43,825 nucleotides of DNA from Promethearchaeota archaeon. Lineage in GTDB: Archaea > Asgardarchaeota > Lokiarchaeia > Sigyniarchaeales > Promethearchaeaceae. Each line of letters starts with the position of its first letter. Position 1 is the first letter of the stretch. The stretch spans positions 1 to 43,825 of the forward strand of contig JABCSI010000004.1 of the NCBI GenBank assembly GCA_018238965.1, in the 5' to 3' direction. A program made the translations under genes and the position numbers. Below, one piece after another: positions 41,339 through 43,825 of this stretch. The notes under the pieces were generated by a model that had not been told where the DNA came from, searched no databases, and saw only the letters and a list, made by a program, of their open reading frames with translations.

Positions 41339-41385
41339 ATTTTGGTAGTTAAAATTTGCTCTTAGACAAAATAAAGCTTCTTGCC

Positions 41386-41411
41386 AAAACTTTTTGCTAA
41401 AACTTTTTGCT
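41386..41411 (+). repeat. Perfect 13-base tandem duplication in a divergent promoter gap
   Basis: AAAACTTTTTGCT occurs twice without a spacer (41386-41398 and 41399-41411). It lies between the divergent permease gene and the membrane-protein gene starting at 41432. Confidence 0.7.
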
Positions 41412-41431
41412 ACTGCTACTTCAACAAAATT

Positions 41432-42235
41432 ATGTCAAATTCCTTTCGACGTGCAAATGTACCATCTCCCGAAGATCATTATATTCAAGGCCAAAATCCC
41501 CCGCCTTTGGATGCACGGTATTCATATTTTCACCGCATGAATCTTGGAACCATTACACTTTCTGGAATCCACACCATAATGATGGCTGTGTTTATTATTC
41601 TGCAACTTCTTCCTACCTTAGCTGCAGAAACGGATCCGACTCGAATTATCATAGGGCGCACCATTCCAATTGGGGTGGGGCTATTGATTACACTTTACGA
41701 CCTGTTCTATGTCTCTGGGAAAATTATGAACAGGGAATTAACCAATTACGGAATAGATTTCATATTTTTTGGCCTGTTGGGTGTGATATTTGGGTATTTT
41801 GTTGGAGTCTACCTAATTTTCAAGGGAATTTTGGTGATGTTCATTGCCTTGACCGATCGCGCCGTATTTGCTTGGCGATTTCAGAAATCTTTTCAGCAAG
41901 TATTGCTGGATTTTGTTAATACCTTTGCATGGAGTCTAGGCTTTATCATTTTATTGTTGACCAATCCCTGGCTTCAGAGTGATGTTGATCCACAAATATT
42001 TTTATATTTCTATTTGGCACTGGGAGTGTTGGTAGTTGACATCTTTCTGTTGCGTTGGTTAGTTAATCAAAATCGGTTTGCACAGATTCCACTTTGGATC
42101 GGAATAACCAAATTGGTTTTTGGGATAATCGCCAGTTTTTACAATTTCGCAGGAATTATGCTGGTTCTCGAAGGATTCGTAATCGTTAACGTGGCGATCT
42201 TTAGGAGACCTATCCAAGAATCCCTTAGCAGATAA
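41432..42235 (+). CDS. Multi-helix membrane protein of unknown function
   Basis: The frame opens at a TTG (41381), but the ATG at 41432 (MSNSFRRANV) avoids translating the 13-base duplication and is preferred, giving 267 residues. After a 35-residue hydrophilic start with PSPEDHYIQGQNPPPLDARY there are seven or eight hydrophobic helices, ending with a short cytoplasmic tail (RRPIQESLSR). Helix 2 carries LYDLFYVSG, and a polar segment ALTDRAVFAWRFQKSFQQ faces the cytoplasm. The second half (LALGVLVVDIFLLRWLV ... WIGITKLVFGIIASFYNFAGIMLVLEGF) may be an internal repeat of the first. No family is recognised. The gene is divergent from the fused permease. Confidence 0.75.
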   Translation: MSNSFRRANVPSPEDHYIQGQNPPPLDARYSYFHRMNLGTITLSGIHTIMMAVFIILQLLPTLAAETDPTRIIIGRTIPIGVGLLITLYDLFYVSGKIMNRELTNYGIDFIFFGLLGVIFGYFVGVYLIFKGILVMFIALTDRAVFAWRFQKSFQQVLLDFVNTFAWSLGFIILLLTNPWLQSDVDPQIFLYFYLALGVLVVDIFLLRWLVNQNRFAQIPLWIGITKLVFGIIASFYNFAGIMLVLEGFVIVNVAIFRRPIQESLSR

Positions 42236-42288
42236 TTACCACAATTTTGATGGAATTTCACTTTTTTTCTTTTCTCTTATAATCTAAT

Positions 42289-43671
42289 CTAATAATCTAT
42301 TTGTGAATTTGTTTCAGCGTGATTCTCTTGGGAGACCACATTGAAAAGGGCTATAAGGGGTAAAGTCCCCACTACATAGATTCCGGTTGTTACCAGAAAA
42401 TTCAAGCGAAAATTATTACCGGATCCAATGAGATATCCCCCGATGACTGCCGAAAAATTCCAAAATAGACCCCAGGCCAAAGCTTCGAGCGAATTCCATT
42501 TTCCCCGCTTTTCCTTAGGAACCACATCCATTAGAATCGATCGACTGAGGGGTTGGGATGCATTCATCAATGATCCCCGTGCAATATATATGATGATAAG
42601 CGGTATAATCGGTGGATAGGTGGTTATCAACCCCAAACATATCGTAGCAAGGGCCTGAACTCCAAATATCATCTGAGGTCTGCCCTTCCTTTTGGAAAAT
42701 TTTTGGGCAAGAAGACCTAGGATCCCGGTGGTCATAAATGTGAGCATATTGATAAATTGAACAAGGATGGGTTGCATCGAGTAAATTTCCATGAAAAAGA
42801 TTGGGAAAAATTTGATGGTCATACCGGCCCCTAAGCCAATAATAATATTGCAACCAACCAAAACATAGGGGATTTGATGCCTTTGGAGTCTAAAACGGGA
42901 TAATTTTAACTTTCTGATGGTGGTTTCTTGGGCAAATTCTTGCTTAATATCTGGTTTAATTTCTTCACTAATTTCTTCCTTATTTTCTGGAGTTTTTGCC
43001 TCTGGGATGTGGGGTTTGGGAATGATCGACTCACTCGACTCCCCCAATGAATATTTATCCTTGAAAAACCACATAACACCCAGCGAAATCAACGAGAATA
43101 ATAAGCCCACAGTCATAACATTTTTTAAAATGCCCACGTCCCACTCGTCTCCCAATATCCAAAATAGTACGATATTGACCAGCGGACCTATCATCATCCC
43201 AATTTGCTCTACAAAGTGGCGGATGGTATAGATCCATGATCGAGTTCCCGAAGGTACTGAATCTGCAAACAAGGCTTCCAAGGCAGGGCGGGTTAAACCT
43301 TGATATAATCCCCAAAATACCAAAGAAATGATAATTTGTGTCAAATCCACTGCGAAAAATAGGATTAAGACGCTTGTGATTCCAATTACCGAAGCAATTC
43401 TTAACATCCAATCCCGGCGAAAGCGATCCGCCATCACTCCCGAGGGAAAAACAACAATTGTTAACATTATTCCAGAAGCTGCTGATGTCCAGCCCAGAAT
43501 TTGATTGGATTGGTTGGAGATAAGATAAATATAACTGGAAAGTACATTTCCCATCCAAATTCCCCTTCCCAAGGATTGTGTTAGCACGAAAATCAATATG
43601 AATTTAACATTTTGATTTAAAGTTCTCCATGATCGGGGGTTGGAGTATTTTATCAATTTTGCTTCTTCCAT
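42289..43671 (-). CDS. MFS transporter
   Basis: A 460-residue member of the major facilitator superfamily with twelve predicted helices in two halves. Motif A in the loop after helix 2 reads GVMADRFRRDWML (family G.LADR.GRR). A similar region after helix 8, QKFSKRKGRPQM, marks the second half. SRSILMDVVPKEKRGKWNSLEALAWG near helix 10-11 is typical of drug/sugar-type members, which often read D.vP...Rg. The central cytoplasmic loop is long and acidic (about 207-265, with IPEAKTPENKEEISEEIKPDIK). The substrate is unknown; proton-coupled efflux is the usual mode. The gene is convergent with the preceding membrane-protein gene, and its promoter region faces the partial gene at the right edge. Confidence 0.9.
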   Translation of the reverse strand: MEEAKLIKYSNPRSWRTLNQNVKFILIFVLTQSLGRGIWMGNVLSSYIYLISNQSNQILGWTSAASGIMLTIVVFPSGVMADRFRRDWMLRIASVIGITSVLILFFAVDLTQIIISLVFWGLYQGLTRPALEALFADSVPSGTRSWIYTIRHFVEQIGMMIGPLVNIVLFWILGDEWDVGILKNVMTVGLLFSLISLGVMWFFKDKYSLGESSESIIPKPHIPEAKTPENKEEISEEIKPDIKQEFAQETTIRKLKLSRFRLQRHQIPYVLVGCNIIIGLGAGMTIKFFPIFFMEIYSMQPILVQFINMLTFMTTGILGLLAQKFSKRKGRPQMIFGVQALATICLGLITTYPPIIPLIIIYIARGSLMNASQPLSRSILMDVVPKEKRGKWNSLEALAWGLFWNFSAVIGGYLIGSGNNFRLNFLVTTGIYVVGTLPLIALFNVVSQENHAETNSQIDY

Positions 43672-43796
43672 TATATGCCTCAGCTAGGTGGAAAAACCCC
43701 GAGTTTGCTTTAAATTTTTGGATTCTCCCCTATAATGCATCCTTAATCAGTACTTTTTTAAGGCAGTTCTTTTTGAAAAAGATAACACATATTGTG

Positions 43797-43803
43797 GGTG
43801 ATC
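43797..43803 (+). promoter_or_regulatory. Shine-Dalgarno site of the gene at the right edge
   Basis: GGTGATC is a seven-base match to the complement of the archaeal 16S 3' end, and lies four bases before the ATG at 43808. Its quality supports the partial gene. Confidence 0.6.
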
Positions 43804-43807
43804 ACGA

Positions 43808-43825
43808 ATGTTTGAAGAAGAACGT
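43808..43825 (+). CDS. First codons of a gene cut by the window edge
   Basis: ATG at 43808 begins MFEEER and runs off the window. The strong SD site GGTGATC at 43797-43803 supports a true start. It diverges from the MFS gene. Nothing can be said of its function. Confidence 0.45.

Overview
The window looks like a fragment of an archaeal genome, most likely an Asgard archaeon (Promethearchaeota). This rests on lineage markers read from the proteins: SepSecS, the archaeal/eukaryotic enzyme that makes selenocysteinyl-tRNA; an archaeal-type NOG1 GTPase; ADP-forming acetyl-CoA synthetase with BioD-like/DRTGG partners; a DUF211 protein; TATA-box promoters; and Shine-Dalgarno (SD) sites of the GGTGA type in front of operon-internal genes. 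Base composition is AT-rich, except for about 300 bases at the left edge that are about 66% G+C and encode a bacterial-looking protein tail, probably a chimeric join.

Layout. 1-1203: leftward unknown protein running off the edge into the foreign-looking segment. 1306-5377: SepSecS behind a duplicated TATA element, a PH-like membrane protein, an unknown protein and a NOG1 GTPase. 5456-7354: CoA-transferase fused to a GNAT acetyltransferase (leftward). 7537-9657: class V aminotransferase plus phosphoglycerate dehydrogenase, a probable serine pathway pair. 9685-11921: DUF998-like membrane protein and a transglutaminase-like protein. 12060-16402: fused ADP-forming acyl-CoA synthetase followed by two tandem BioD/DRTGG paralogues, then a long coiled-coil protein (16495-18741). 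18778-21332: U32 peptidase-family protein and a possible roadblock-like protein. 21453-27256: a P-type ATPase with altered ion-site residues, whose stop codon overlaps the start of a large leucine-rich-repeat protein. 27724-29118: a nine-helix presenilin-type intramembrane aspartyl protease. 29189-30619: GH13 glycosidase. 30778-36536: two FtsX-type permeases, an ABC ATPase, a membrane-anchored exported protein and two small membrane proteins. 36744-43825: DUF211 protein, a 44-residue membrane microprotein, a serine-palmitoyltransferase-like alpha-oxoamine synthase with an upstream 18-bp palindrome, a fused DppB-DppC permease, an unknown membrane protein, an MFS transporter and the first codons of a further gene.

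The most striking gene is the presenilin homologue. It carries the two membrane aspartates (WD and GSGD), a KGPL motif after helix 6 and a PAL motif before helix 9, in the order and spacing of eukaryotic presenilins. Metabolically the window suggests acyl-CoA/acetate energy metabolism, serine use (serine synthesis, selenocysteine, a possible sphingoid-base synthase) and many exported or membrane functions. No tRNA, rRNA, CRISPR array or insertion sequence was recognised. All assignments are by eye from motifs; no search was run.
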